Below, in pieces: positions 43,194 to 51,792 of a DNA stretch of 51,915 nt. Each line of letters opens with the position of its first letter. Position 1 is the stretch's first letter. The position numbers and the translations under genes are program-made. A model generated the notes under the pieces. That model ran no database searches, was not told the origin of the DNA, and saw nothing but the letters and a program-made list of their open reading frames with translations. Where the stretch lies: assembly GCA_031275285.1 (NCBI GenBank), contig JAISOY010000170.1, forward strand, positions 1 to 51,915. The letters are read 5' to 3'. The DNA is from Bacteroidales bacterium (GTDB lineage Bacteria; Bacteroidota; Bacteroidia; Bacteroidales; UBA4181).

Positions 43194-44060
43194 CTATTTA
43201 TCCAATAATTTTGATAAGCATTTTTCCAGACTGTCCTGCCAATGATTGATCTTTATACCGTATGCCGTCTTGATAGCAGTTTTGTTAAGGACGCTGTAAT
43301 ATGGCCGGGTGGCAGCAGCAGGATAATCTTTTGTCTCGATAGGTTGCACCATGCATTTTAATCCGGATAACCGCATGATTTCATGAGCAAAATCGTACCA
43401 GCTACATACGCCTTCGTTAGAAAAATTGAAGACCCCAAGTTTCATTTGGTTTGCAGCAGCTTTTTCAACAATAACCATAATGGTGGCTGCCAGATCTGCA
43501 GCATAAGTGGGGGTTCCTACCTGATCGGAGACAACATTTAATACTTCCCTTTCTTTTCCCAACCGTAGCATGGTTTTCACAAAGTTATTCCCAAATGAGG
43601 AGTATAGCCAGGATGTCCGTATAATGATGCAGTCAGACACCGTCAATGCGGCTGTTTCTCCGGCCAGTTTACTTTGTCCGTATACTGAAACCGGCGCTGT
43701 AGGATGATCCTCTTTATACGGTAGATAGGCGGTGCCATCATATACATAGTCGGTAGATATATGGATCAATTTTGCCTTCCTTTGAATACAAGCCCGGGCC
43801 AGATTCTCTACTGCTGTCGCATTAATGGAAAATGCCGCTTTTTTATCTTCTTCGGCCTTATCAACGGCTGTATAAGCCGCACAATTGATGACTATTTCTA
43901 TGTGATGCTGCAGGAAAAAATGTTCAACAGCTGCATAATCAGTAATATCTAACTCTTCCACATCAGTGAAAAAGAAATGATGTGGGATATGCTTTTCCGA
44001 CAATAACCGGAGTTCATTACCTAATTGCCCGTTGGCTCCCGTAACTAATATTTTACTCAT
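43194..44060 (-). CDS. rfbD: dTDP-4-dehydrorhamnose reductase
   Basis: RfbD (RmlD) reduces dTDP-4-keto-L-rhamnose to dTDP-L-rhamnose, the last step of rhamnose donor synthesis for surface glycans. The 288-residue SDR protein starts at the ATG of MSKILVTGANGQLGNELR, the NADPH-binding Rossmann motif; a TTG two codons earlier is possible. It keeps STDYVYDG, the catalytic YGQSKLAGE (Tyr and Lys near 129-133) and a typical C-terminal IKINHWQDSLEKCL. It is the last gene of the UXS-rfbA-rfbC-rfbD operon, eight bases after rfbC. Confidence 0.96.
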   Translation of the reverse strand: MSKILVTGANGQLGNELRLLSEKHIPHHFFFTDVEELDITDYAAVEHFFLQHHIEIVINCAAYTAVDKAEEDKKAAFSINATAVENLARACIQRKAKLIHISTDYVYDGTAYLPYKEDHPTAPVSVYGQSKLAGETAALTVSDCIIIRTSWLYSSFGNNFVKTMLRLGKEREVLNVVSDQVGTPTYAADLAATIMVIVEKAAANQMKLGVFNFSNEGVCSWYDFAHEIMRLSGLKCMVQPIETKDYPAAATRPYYSVLNKTAIKTAYGIKINHWQDSLEKCLSKLLDK

Positions 44061-44068
44061 AGTCAAGG

Positions 44069-44626
44069 TTATTCAAAGGTAAAATCACTGTCTATCTTAC
44101 TTAATTCCGGTAATGAACGGTCCTTATCAGAAATCGTGGCCCTGTTCATATCTACTTTCCAATCAATATTCAGTTCCGGATCATTATAGATAATTCCACC
44201 TTCTGAGGCGGGATGGTAAAACTGATCGCACTTATACATGATCGTAGCCTGCTCGCTTAGCACTGAAAAACCATGGGCGAATCCGCCCGGAATATACAAC
44301 TGTCGTTTATTATCTGCAGATAATTCTGTGCCCATCCATTTGCCGAATGTTGGTGAACCTTTGCGCAGATCCACTACCACATCATATATAATACCATCAA
44401 GTACACGTATCAGTTTGGTCTGTGCATGGGGATTTTTCTGGAAATGTAATCCCCTTATCACCCCATATTTTGATGATGATTGGTTGTCCTGGCAAAATAT
44501 TGTTTGGATTCCAGCTTCGGATAAGGCTTTCTGATTATAACTCTCGAAGAAATATCCACGGGAATCACCAAAGACTTTCGGCTCTATAATTTTTAACCCG
44601 GGGAAATCAGTTTGAATAATATTCAT
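44069..44626 (-). CDS. rfbC: dTDP-4-dehydrorhamnose 3,5-epimerase
   Basis: RfbC (RmlC) epimerises dTDP-4-keto-6-deoxyglucose at C3 and C5 to the L-rhamno form. The 185-residue cupin-fold enzyme has the family marks FGDSRGYFFESYNQ (about 19-32), the catalytic His in RGLHFQKNPHAQTKLIRV and the stretch PGGFAHGFSVLSE with Tyr in MYKCDQFYHP. Full length. It lies between rfbA and rfbD in a tight operon. It needs the product of rfbB (RmlB), which is not in this cluster. Confidence 0.97.
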   Translation of the reverse strand: MNIIQTDFPGLKIIEPKVFGDSRGYFFESYNQKALSEAGIQTIFCQDNQSSSKYGVIRGLHFQKNPHAQTKLIRVLDGIIYDVVVDLRKGSPTFGKWMGTELSADNKRQLYIPGGFAHGFSVLSEQATIMYKCDQFYHPASEGGIIYNDPELNIDWKVDMNRATISDKDRSLPELSKIDSDFTFE

Positions 44627-44634
44627 AAAAGCTA

Positions 44635-45501
44635 TTAAAGATTTGCAATGGTTTTCAGATAAGTACCATATGAATTGTTTTTGTATTCACCAGCCAAAAG
44701 CAAGAGTTGCGATTGGTTGATAAATCCCCGCCGGTAAGCAATTTCTTCAATGCAGGATACTTTTAATCCCTGGCGGTGTTCAATGGTGGAAATATAATTT
44801 GAGGCCTGTAACAAACTGTCATGTGTTCCTGTATCCAACCAGGCAAATCCTCTTCCCAAAAGTTGCACTTTTAAACGATTTTCCTGCAAGTAGAGTTTAT
44901 TTAAGTCCGTGATCTCTAATTCTCCTCTCAGGGAAGGTTTTAACGATTTTGCTTTTTCTACTACATCATTTGAATAAAAGTACAATCCTGTAACGGCATA
45001 ATTCGATTTTGGCTTTTCAGGTTTTTCTTCCAGGCTTAAAACATTTCCATTTGAATCAAATTCGACAACACCATATCGTTCAGGATCTTTTACATAATAG
45101 CCAAAGACTATGGCACCATCTTCTATTTTGGCTGTTTCCAGTAACATTTGTCCGAAACCATACCCATAGAAGATGTTATCTCCAAGTACCAGGCAAACAT
45201 TATCGTTTCCGATAAATTCTTCGCCCAGAATGAATGCTTGAGCCAATCCGTCAGGTGAAGGCTGTATCTTATATGTCAGTTTTAGTCCGAGATGCCCTCC
45301 ATCCCCTAATAAATCCTCATATAAGTGAATATCTTTCGGGGTGGAAATGATCAATATTTCACGAATACCGGCCAACATCAAAACAGACAAGGGATAATAA
45401 ATCATCGGCTTGTCATATACCGGGATAATTTGCTTCGAAATACTTTTAGTAATAGGATAAAGGCGGGTTCCGGAGCCACCTGCCAGGATAATACCTTTCA
45501 T
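44635..45501 (-). CDS. rfbA: Glucose-1-phosphate thymidylyltransferase
   Basis: RfbA (RmlA) makes dTDP-glucose from dTTP and glucose-1-phosphate, the entry step to dTDP-rhamnose. The 288-residue nucleotidyltransferase begins with [18 protein letters not shown], the nucleotide-binding glycine-rich loop, and has [26 protein letters not shown] and LDTGTHDSL, all typical. Full length. Its ATG overlaps the end of the UXS gene by four bases and rfbC follows after eight bases, so the three are one transcript with UXS. Confidence 0.97.
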   Translation of the reverse strand: MKGIILAGGSGTRLYPITKSISKQIIPVYDKPMIYYPLSVLMLAGIREILIISTPKDIHLYEDLLGDGGHLGLKLTYKIQPSPDGLAQAFILGEEFIGNDNVCLVLGDNIFYGYGFGQMLLETAKIEDGAIVFGYYVKDPERYGVVEFDSNGNVLSLEEKPEKPKSNYAVTGLYFYSNDVVEKAKSLKPSLRGELEITDLNKLYLQENRLKVQLLGRGFAWLDTGTHDSLLQASNYISTIEHRQGLKVSCIEEIAYRRGFINQSQLLLLAGEYKNNSYGTYLKTIANL

Positions 45502-46448
45502 AAGGAATCTGATGAGTTTAATTTTTTTTCAAAATAGCCGATGGTTTTTAGCAAACCATCTTCCAGGGGTACTAACGGTTGCCACCCGAGTTTATCTTTG
45601 GCCAGCTGAATATTTGGTTGTCTTTGGATCGGATCATCCTGAGGCAAAGGTAAATATATCAATTTTGATTTTGAACCTGTTAAACGGATCACCATTTCTG
45701 CCAGTTGCTTGATGGTGAATTCACCAGGATTACCCACATTGACCGGTCCAGTGAAATCATCAGAGGTGTTCATCAAACGGATCATTCCTTCAACCAGATC
45801 GTCCACATATTGGAAACTTCTGGTTTGAAGGCCATCACCGTAGATGGTAATATCTTTTCCCTGTAATGCCTGGACAATGAAATTGGAGACTACCCGTCCG
45901 TCATTTGGATGCATTTTTGGTCCGTAAGTATTAAAAATGCGGATAATCTTGATTCGGACATTATTTTGCTGATGGTAATTCATGAACAGGGATTCAGCGC
46001 AACGTTTCCCTTCATCATAACAGGAACGGATCCCGATAGGATTTACATGTCCCCAGTATGATTCGGTCTGCGGGTGGATCTGCGGATCACCATATACTTC
46101 ACTGGTAGACGCCTGTAAGATCTTTGCACGTGTACGTTTGGCCAATCCTAACATATTGATGGCTCCCATTACAGATGTCTTGATGGTTTTTATCCCATTG
46201 TACTGGTAATGTATCGGAGAAGCAGGGCAGGCCAGATTATAGATCTCGTCTACTTCTGCAAAAAAAGGACTGACCACATCATGCCGGACCAATTCAAAAT
46301 AAGGATTTCCTATTAAATGGATGATATTCTCTTTAGCTCCTGTGAAAAAATTATCCACACAGATTACTTCATTTTTCTCGTTTAAAAGCCTTTCACATAG
46401 ATGAGATCCTATAAAACCGGCGCCACCGGTAACTAAAATTCTTTTCAT
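45498..46448 (-). CDS. UDP-glucuronic acid decarboxylase (UDP-xylose synthase type)
   Basis: A 316-residue extended SDR enzyme. Family hallmarks are very clear: [35 protein letters not shown], the catalytic Tyr region [31 protein letters not shown] and [21 protein letters not shown] decarboxylates UDP-glucuronate to UDP-xylose (or a 4-keto intermediate). It is not the dTDP-glucose 4,6-dehydratase (rfbB) that usually completes an rfbACD set. It is first in the operon, behind the promoter near 46486, and overlaps rfbA by four bases. Thus the operon should yield UDP-xylose and, with rfbB from elsewhere, dTDP-rhamnose. Confidence 0.93.
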   Translation of the reverse strand: MKRILVTGGAGFIGSHLCERLLNEKNEVICVDNFFTGAKENIIHLIGNPYFELVRHDVVSPFFAEVDEIYNLACPASPIHYQYNGIKTIKTSVMGAINMLGLAKRTRAKILQASTSEVYGDPQIHPQTESYWGHVNPIGIRSCYDEGKRCAESLFMNYHQQNNVRIKIIRIFNTYGPKMHPNDGRVVSNFIVQALQGKDITIYGDGLQTRSFQYVDDLVEGMIRLMNTSDDFTGPVNVGNPGEFTIKQLAEMVIRLTGSKSKLIYLPLPQDDPIQRQPNIQLAKDKLGWQPLVPLEDGLLKTIGYFEKKLNSSDSL

Positions 46449-46485
46449 ATCAGTTAAACATGGGTGTCAATAATTTACCAAACAA

Positions 46486-46493
46486 CAAAAGTA
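46486..46493 (-). promoter_or_regulatory. -7 box of the UXS-rfbACD operon
   Basis: Minus-strand TACTTTTG, 37 bases before the UXS ATG. No good -33 TTTG. Confidence 0.55.
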
Positions 46494-46526
46494 CAAAATA
46501 TCTTTGAAGGTATATCAGATAAATAA

Positions 46527-46559
46527 AAAGAGCCTATGGTGGAAAACCACGGGCTCTTT
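46527..46559 (-). terminator. Rho-independent terminator of the rpsB-tsf unit
   Basis: AAAGAGCC (46527-46534) pairs with GGCTCTTT (46552-46559), with an inner GTGG/CCAC stem and an AAAA loop. On the minus strand a TTTTTATTT tract follows. It lies 24 bases beyond the tsf stop. Confidence 0.85.
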
Positions 46560-46582
46560 AATCTTAAAAACCTTATTGGGTA

Positions 46583-47422
46583 CTATACAGCAAGTGAAAA
46601 CCTGACAAATTTCACAACTGTGAGATCTTTGTCCTGTTCCTTAAGGTAATCACTTACCTTTTTCTTTCCGTCTTTAATAAAGTCCTGATTGACCAGGGTC
46701 ATTTCTTTGAAAAACTTCTCTAATTTACCGTTGGCAATTTTTTCCAACAAATCACTCGGTTTACCTGCATTTTTAGGGTCATTTTTGGTTTGATCCAGGG
46801 CAATTTCCAATTCTTTTTTAACAACATCTTCCGGAACGTTTTCCTTATCAACTGCTACAGGATTCATGGCTGCTACCTGCATAGCGATATCACGACCGAC
46901 TTGTTTGTCTGCCAACACCTTATTAAAACCCACCAGACATGCCAGTTTGTTTCCAGGATGGATATATGCTACCACTTCAGCAGCTTCTAGACGATCAAAA
47001 AATGTGAGATCTATTTTTTCTCCGATAACAGCCACTTTTTCATTCACTCCTTCGGCAACTGTAATTCCGTTTACATTTAAACTCTTCACAGCTTCCAGAT
47101 CGGCTGCATTTTCTTTCAATGCCGCGCTGGCAATATCTTCTGTAAATTTAATGAAATCAGCTCCTTTTGCTACGAAGTCGGTTTCACAACTCAATACTGT
47201 TAAAACACCCTTAGTGGCGTCATCAGATACTTTAGCAATGACACAACCTTCTGAAGCCTCACGGTCAGCACGTTTGCTAGCCACTAATTGTCCTTTTTTA
47301 CGGATAACAGCAACGGCCTGCTCATAATCGCCATTGGTTTCTTCCAATGCTTTTTTACAGTCCATCATTCCTGCACCCGTCATTTTCCTAAGTTTTGCTA
47401 CTTCTGCTGCACTTATAGCCAT
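46583..47422 (-). CDS. tsf: Translation elongation factor Ts
   Basis: EF-Ts recharges EF-Tu by exchanging its GDP. The 279-residue product begins MAISAAEVAKLRKMTGAGMMDCKKAL, the conserved N-terminal domain, and has SCETDFVAKG, VVAYIHPGNKLACLVGF and a C-terminal LVNQDFIKDGKKKVSDYL core. Length is usual for the phylum. It follows rpsB by 30 bases, the conserved bacterial order, and is the last gene before the terminator at 46527-46559. Confidence 0.98.
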   Translation of the reverse strand: MAISAAEVAKLRKMTGAGMMDCKKALEETNGDYEQAVAVIRKKGQLVASKRADREASEGCVIAKVSDDATKGVLTVLSCETDFVAKGADFIKFTEDIASAALKENAADLEAVKSLNVNGITVAEGVNEKVAVIGEKIDLTFFDRLEAAEVVAYIHPGNKLACLVGFNKVLADKQVGRDIAMQVAAMNPVAVDKENVPEDVVKKELEIALDQTKNDPKNAGKPSDLLEKIANGKLEKFFKEMTLVNQDFIKDGKKKVSDYLKEQDKDLTVVKFVRFSLAV

Positions 47423-47452
47423 GTGTAATATTTTATAATCTGTTTAAAATTT

Positions 47453-48304
47453 TTATTCTTCGTCTTCAGCTACATTTTTTTTGGCTGGCTTTTTTGTGAT
47501 CTTTTTTGCAGATTTTTTATCTTCTACAACTTCATCCTCATCTTCAGCAACATTACGTTTTGCTGTTTTCTTTGTTTTTTTCTGTTGAGGAGCCTGATCT
47601 TCATTTCCTTTTTCCAGTTTGCGTTCATTGCTCCCTTCCTGAATAGCGGAAACAACGGTGTCCACAATAATAGCGATGGAGTTGGCCGCATCGTCATTGG
47701 CAGGGATCGGGAAATCAATCAGTTCGGGATCAGAATTGGTATCTACCATTCCGAATACAGGTATGTTCAAACGGCGTGCTTCATTTACGGCAATTCGTTC
47801 TTTCATGATATCTATAACGAAAAGCGCTGCCGGGAGCCGTGCCATATCAGCAATACTACCCAGGTTTTTTTCCAGTTTGGCACGCTGGCGGCTGACCTGG
47901 AGTTTCTCCCTTTTAGCCATATTGTCAAATGTGCCATCGGTGACCATCTTGTCGATAGTAGACATTTTTTTGACAGCTTTCCGGATAGTGGGAAAGTTGG
48001 TCAACATTCCACCAGGCCAACGTTCTGTCACATACGGCATTCCTGCCGGTTTTACTTTTTCGGCAACAATATCCTTTGCTTGTTTCTTGGTAGCTACAAA
48101 TAATACTTTCCTGCCTGATTTTGCTATTTGTTTCAAAGCCTGGGCTGCTTCCTCAAGCTTTGCTTGTGTTTTTTGTAAATCAATAATATGAATCCCGTTA
48201 CGTTCCATAAAAATATAAGGAGCCATATGAGGATTCCATTTTCTTTTCAAGTGGCCAAAGTGGCAACCTGCATCTAATAATTGTTGAATCGTTACTTTAG
48301 ACAT
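47453..48304 (-). CDS. rpsB: 30S ribosomal protein S2
   Basis: S2 of the small ribosomal subunit, 283 residues. The first ~225 residues are standard (DAGCHFGHLKRKWNPHMAPY, ATKKQAKDIV, RWPGGMLTNF, PVFGMVDTNSDPELIDFPIP). The last ~55 residues form a strongly charged tail of alternating Lys-rich and acidic blocks (QQKKTKKTAKRN, EDEDEVVEDKK, repeated KKNVAEDE) as seen in several Bacteroidota S2 proteins but absent from E. coli. It heads the rpsB-tsf pair; 173 bases separate it from rpsI upstream, with a possible leader hairpin (48355-48398). Confidence 0.97.
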   Translation of the reverse strand: MSKVTIQQLLDAGCHFGHLKRKWNPHMAPYIFMERNGIHIIDLQKTQAKLEEAAQALKQIAKSGRKVLFVATKKQAKDIVAEKVKPAGMPYVTERWPGGMLTNFPTIRKAVKKMSTIDKMVTDGTFDNMAKREKLQVSRQRAKLEKNLGSIADMARLPAALFVIDIMKERIAVNEARRLNIPVFGMVDTNSDPELIDFPIPANDDAANSIAIIVDTVVSAIQEGSNERKLEKGNEDQAPQQKKTKKTAKRNVAEDEDEVVEDKKSAKKITKKPAKKNVAEDEE

Positions 48305-48354
48305 TTATTTACTTTTATCAATTGTTTACATTCTTTTTACATACTTTCCGATGC

Positions 48355-48398
48355 AATCCCGAAGTAGCTTTCAAAAAACATGAAACGTCTCGGGGATT
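48355..48398 (-). other. Possible stem-loop in the rpsB leader
   Basis: Minus strand: AATCCC (48398-48393) can pair with GGGATT (48360-48355), with inner GTTTC/GAAAGC pairing. It lies about 50 bases before the rpsB start. It could be the terminator of rplM-rpsI or an autoregulatory leader; the stem is interrupted. Confidence 0.35.
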
Positions 48399-48477
48399 TA
48401 GATACTAAACGAATACACCAATAATTCTTTGAATTGTTTATGGAATTATTTGATGAAGACCATTCAGTGCAACAGGA

Positions 48478-48864
48478 TTAACGTTTACTGAACTGGAAGC
48501 GTTTACGTGCTTTAGGTCTACCTGGTTTTTTACGTTCCACTTCACGGGGATCACGTGTCATGAAACCAGCCGCTTTTAATTTGGGCTTATTGGTTTCATC
48601 TAATTTTACAAAAGCTCGTGAGATAGCCAAACGTAAAGCTTCGGCCTGGCCTTTGATTCCCCCACCATTCAGATTAACTTTGATATCATATTGTCCGGCT
48701 ACTTCAAGAACATTGATGGGTTGTTCCACAATGTATTGAAGAGTTCCAAGCGGAAAATAAGTCTTCAAATCCTTATCGTTAATCGTAATATTTCCTTTAC
48801 CTTCACTGAGATATACGCGAGCGATGGCTGCTTTTCTTCTTCCAATGGCGTTGATTACTTCCAT
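48478..48864 (-). CDS. rpsI: 30S ribosomal protein S9
   Basis: S9, 128 residues, with the family start MEVINAIGRRKAAIARVYLS, the middle GGGIKGQAEALRLAISRAFVKL and the basic C-terminal tail ERKKPGRPKARKRFQFSKR, whose last Arg reaches the P-site tRNA. It starts three bases after the rplM stop, so the pair is translated together. It is the last gene of that pair. Confidence 0.98.
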   Translation of the reverse strand: MEVINAIGRRKAAIARVYLSEGKGNITINDKDLKTYFPLGTLQYIVEQPINVLEVAGQYDIKVNLNGGGIKGQAEALRLAISRAFVKLDETNKPKLKAAGFMTRDPREVERKKPGRPKARKRFQFSKR

Positions 48865-48867
48865 GAA

Positions 48868-49323
48868 TTATTTGATAGAATTAAGGTTGATAGCTTTAGG
48901 TTGTTGGGCTTCATGCGGATGTTCGGTTCCGGCATATACATGAAGATTCCGGAAAAGGGCAGCTCCTAATCTGTTTTTAGGTAACATTCCTTTGACAGAT
49001 TTTTCAACTACCGCTATAGGATTCTTACGCAGTAATTGTTCTGCAGTAATGACACGTTGTCCTCCCGGATATCCTGTATGGCGTACATATTCTTTTTCCG
49101 CCCATTTGTTTCCGGTGAAACGAACCTTATCGGCATTGATCACAATGACATTATCGCCACAATCAACATGCGGCGTGAAGCTGGGTTTATGTTTGCCCCT
49201 AAGCACCATGGCTATTTTGGCACATAAGCGACCCACTACTTCATTCTGGGCATCTACGATCACCCATTCTTTATTAACAGTTGCTTTATTGGCCGAAACT
49301 GTTTTGTAGCTTAAAGTATCCAC
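48868..49323 (-). CDS. rplM: 50S ribosomal protein L13
   Basis: L13, 151 residues, with MDTLSYKTVSANKATVNKEW, VIVDAQNEVVGRLCAKIAMVLRGKHKPSFTPHVDCGD and the KMLPKNRLGAALFRNLHVYAG block of the family. Usual length with a short extra C-terminus. It heads the rplM-rpsI pair. A -7 box lies about 70 bases upstream (49394-49401). Confidence 0.98.
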   Translation of the reverse strand: MDTLSYKTVSANKATVNKEWVIVDAQNEVVGRLCAKIAMVLRGKHKPSFTPHVDCGDNVIVINADKVRFTGNKWAEKEYVRHTGYPGGQRVITAEQLLRKNPIAVVEKSVKGMLPKNRLGAALFRNLHVYAGTEHPHEAQQPKAINLNSIK

Positions 49324-49393
49324 TGATTAATTATTGATTTAACTATTTAAAAAACAACAAAATAGCATACTTTCCTCTTGAAAATATGGAATG

Positions 49394-49401
49394 CAAAGGT
49401 A
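49394..49401 (-). promoter_or_regulatory. -7 box of the rplM-rpsI promoter
   Basis: Minus-strand TACCTTTG matches TAnnTTTG, about 70 bases before the rplM ATG. Confidence 0.6.
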
Positions 49402-49572
49402 CAATTAATTTTGTAATTAACTATTTTTTTTGTATTTTTCAGTAAGAATTTATGGTCGGAAAATGTTCGTTTAGAAATAATCGTCAATTTGGCAGTTTTG
49501 AAATATAGCGGATGCTTATTGCACAATTATTGCATAAGATATGCCAATGTCCTAAATTAATATTATAAAAAA

Positions 49573-51594
49573 TTGTATCAGTTAATATCCGATTTTGTTC
49601 CCAGTGGTGATCAGCCAGAGGCTATCCAGCAATTAACAGAAGGTTTGGAATCCGGATCGCCGCATCATACATTGCTTGGGGTGACCGGTTCCGGAAAAAC
49701 CTTTACCATTGCTAATGTTTTGGCCAATATACAACGCCCAGCATTGATCCTGAGCCATAATAAGACTTTGGCAGCTCAGCTTTACGGTGAGTTTAAAACT
49801 TTTTTCCCGAACAATGCAGTCGAATATTTTGTATCCTATTATGACTACTACCAGCCGGAAGCATATCTGCCTACAACAGATACCTATATAGAAAAGGATC
49901 TATCTATCAATGAGGAAATAGAGAAGTTGAGGCTAAGCACCACCTCATCCTTACTTTCAGGAAGGAGGGATGTGATTGTGGTATCTTCTGTCTCCTGTCT
50001 GTATGGTATTGGTAACCCTAATGATTTTCATGAGAATACGATCTTTATTAAACAGGGGATGTCTATCAGCCGTAATAAATTCCTGCATCAGTTGGTATCA
50101 AGCCTTTATTTCCGAAGCGAACAGGATTTCAAACGTGGTACCTTCCGCGTAAAAGGGGATACGGTAGATATTTTTCTGGCATATAACGATGTGGGGTGCC
50201 GTGTGGTTTTTTGGGGTGATGAGATAGAGGAAATATATACATTCGACCCCATCAACAATCATATAGAAGACCGTTTTGAGGAAATCCGGATTTTTCCTGC
50301 CAATATTTTCGTAACAACAAAAGATAGGCAACAGTCTGCATTCAACCATATTCAGGATGATATGGTGAAACAACTGGATTATTTCAAATCCAATGGGCGG
50401 CATCTGGAGGCTAAACGTTTAGAAAACAGGGTGACATATGATCTTGAGATGATGCGGGAGTTAGGATATTGTTCCGGAATAGAGAATTATTCCCGGTATT
50501 TTGACAATCGCTTGCCCGGGACGCGGCCATTTTGCCTGCTGGATTATTTTCCTGATGATTTTGTAACCGTTATAGACGAGAGTCATGTCACTATACCCCA
50601 AATACGGGCCATGTATGGAGGCGACCATTCCCGGAAACTGAATCTGGTGGAATACGGGTTTCGTCTTCCTGCAGCGATTGATAATCGTCCCCTGAAATTT
50701 GAAGAATTCGAGTCCTTGATTGGTCAGGCAATATACGTGAGTGCCACACCGGCTGACTACGAACTGGAAAAAAGTGAGGGAGTTATCGTTGAACAGGTGA
50801 TTCGTCCGACCGGCCTGTTGGATCCTGTAATTGAGATAAAGCCCAGCCTGAATCAGATTGATGATCTGCTGGAAAATATACGTCAGTGTGAAGAGCGTGA
50901 TGAGAGGGTATTAGTGACCACACTGACCAAGCGCATGGCTGAGGAATTATCCAAGTACTTAGCAAAAGCGGGAGTCCGTTGCCGCTATATTCATTCCGAT
51001 GTGGATACACTCGAACGTGTTGAGATCATGGAAGACTTGCGCGCAGGACGTTTCGACGTATTGGTAGGGGTAAACCTTTTACGTGAGGGTCTCGACTTAC
51101 CTGAGGTATCGTTGGTCGCTATTCTGGATGCTGATAAAGAAGGATTCCTCCGTTCCGAACGTTCACTTACGCAGACAGCCGGACGTGCTGCACGGAACAT
51201 CAACGGTAAGGTGATCATGTATGCCGACACCATCACAGAGAGTATGCAACGAACCATTGATGAAACGGATCGTCGTCGTAAAAAGCAACTGGACTATAAT
51301 GAGGAGCACCATATCACACCCAAGCAGATCGTCAAAGCATTGGGATCTATCATGGGAGGGGAAAGAAACATAGAATCCCAGGAAGGGAAAACGCGCGCTT
51401 ATGTTGAACAGGATATTAGTAATATGGCTGCAGAACCTGTGGTGAAATATATGACTCGTGAGGCGCTGGAAAAGACGATTCTCCATACCAAAAAAAATAT
51501 GCAGAAAGCCGCCAAGGAACTCGACTTTATGGAGGCTGCCAGATTGCGTGATGAGATGTACGCTTTGCAAAAATTATTGAATGAGAAAAAGTGA
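49573..51594 (+). CDS. uvrB: Excinuclease ABC subunit B (UvrB)
   Basis: UvrB is the damage-verifying helicase-like subunit of nucleotide excision repair. The 673-residue product is full length: FVPSGDQPEAIQQL at the N-terminus, Walker A GVTGSGKTF (about 36-44), the beta-hairpin YYDYYQPEAYLP (about 93-104), DESH in the Walker B region, helicase motifs LVGVNLLREGLDLPEVSLV and QTAGRAARN, and a C-terminal UVR motif (KELDFMEAARLRDEM) that binds UvrA and UvrC. No suitable ATG precedes the conserved start, so TTG at 49573 is taken. Divergent from rplM. uvrA is not in the window. Confidence 0.97.
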   Translation: MYQLISDFVPSGDQPEAIQQLTEGLESGSPHHTLLGVTGSGKTFTIANVLANIQRPALILSHNKTLAAQLYGEFKTFFPNNAVEYFVSYYDYYQPEAYLPTTDTYIEKDLSINEEIEKLRLSTTSSLLSGRRDVIVVSSVSCLYGIGNPNDFHENTIFIKQGMSISRNKFLHQLVSSLYFRSEQDFKRGTFRVKGDTVDIFLAYNDVGCRVVFWGDEIEEIYTFDPINNHIEDRFEEIRIFPANIFVTTKDRQQSAFNHIQDDMVKQLDYFKSNGRHLEAKRLENRVTYDLEMMRELGYCSGIENYSRYFDNRLPGTRPFCLLDYFPDDFVTVIDESHVTIPQIRAMYGGDHSRKLNLVEYGFRLPAAIDNRPLKFEEFESLIGQAIYVSATPADYELEKSEGVIVEQVIRPTGLLDPVIEIKPSLNQIDDLLENIRQCEERDERVLVTTLTKRMAEELSKYLAKAGVRCRYIHSDVDTLERVEIMEDLRAGRFDVLVGVNLLREGLDLPEVSLVAILDADKEGFLRSERSLTQTAGRAARNINGKVIMYADTITESMQRTIDETDRRRKKQLDYNEEHHITPKQIVKALGSIMGGERNIESQEGKTRAYVEQDISNMAAEPVVKYMTREALEKTILHTKKNMQKAAKELDFMEAARLRDEMYALQKLLNEKK

Positions 51595-51792
51595 TCTCAT
51601 ACAAGTAGGAAAGCATGAATGTTCATAAAGTCAAAAAGTAGGTTATAATAGCTTTTTTGAAAATATTTTACATCTCTTTTTGTTCTGTTTTTCATGTGAA
51701 TAAAATTAGTACACCTTAATTACTCTTTTTGTTATTCGCTATCGCTTATGAGACCGAATTCTATGTTAAAAACCAAATTATTTCATTATTAT
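51595..51792. other. Spacer between uvrB and the transposase fragment
   Basis: AT-rich with no gene seen; it should contain one end of the insertion sequence if that element is intact, but no inverted end was recognised (IS110 elements usually lack clear terminal repeats). Confidence 0.35.

Noticed and set aside
45498..46448. UXS gene read as rfbB (dTDP-glucose 4,6-dehydratase)
   Set aside because: The motifs CPASPIHYQ and [14 protein letters not shown] are those of UDP-glucuronate decarboxylase, and the length of 316 residues is short for RfbB.
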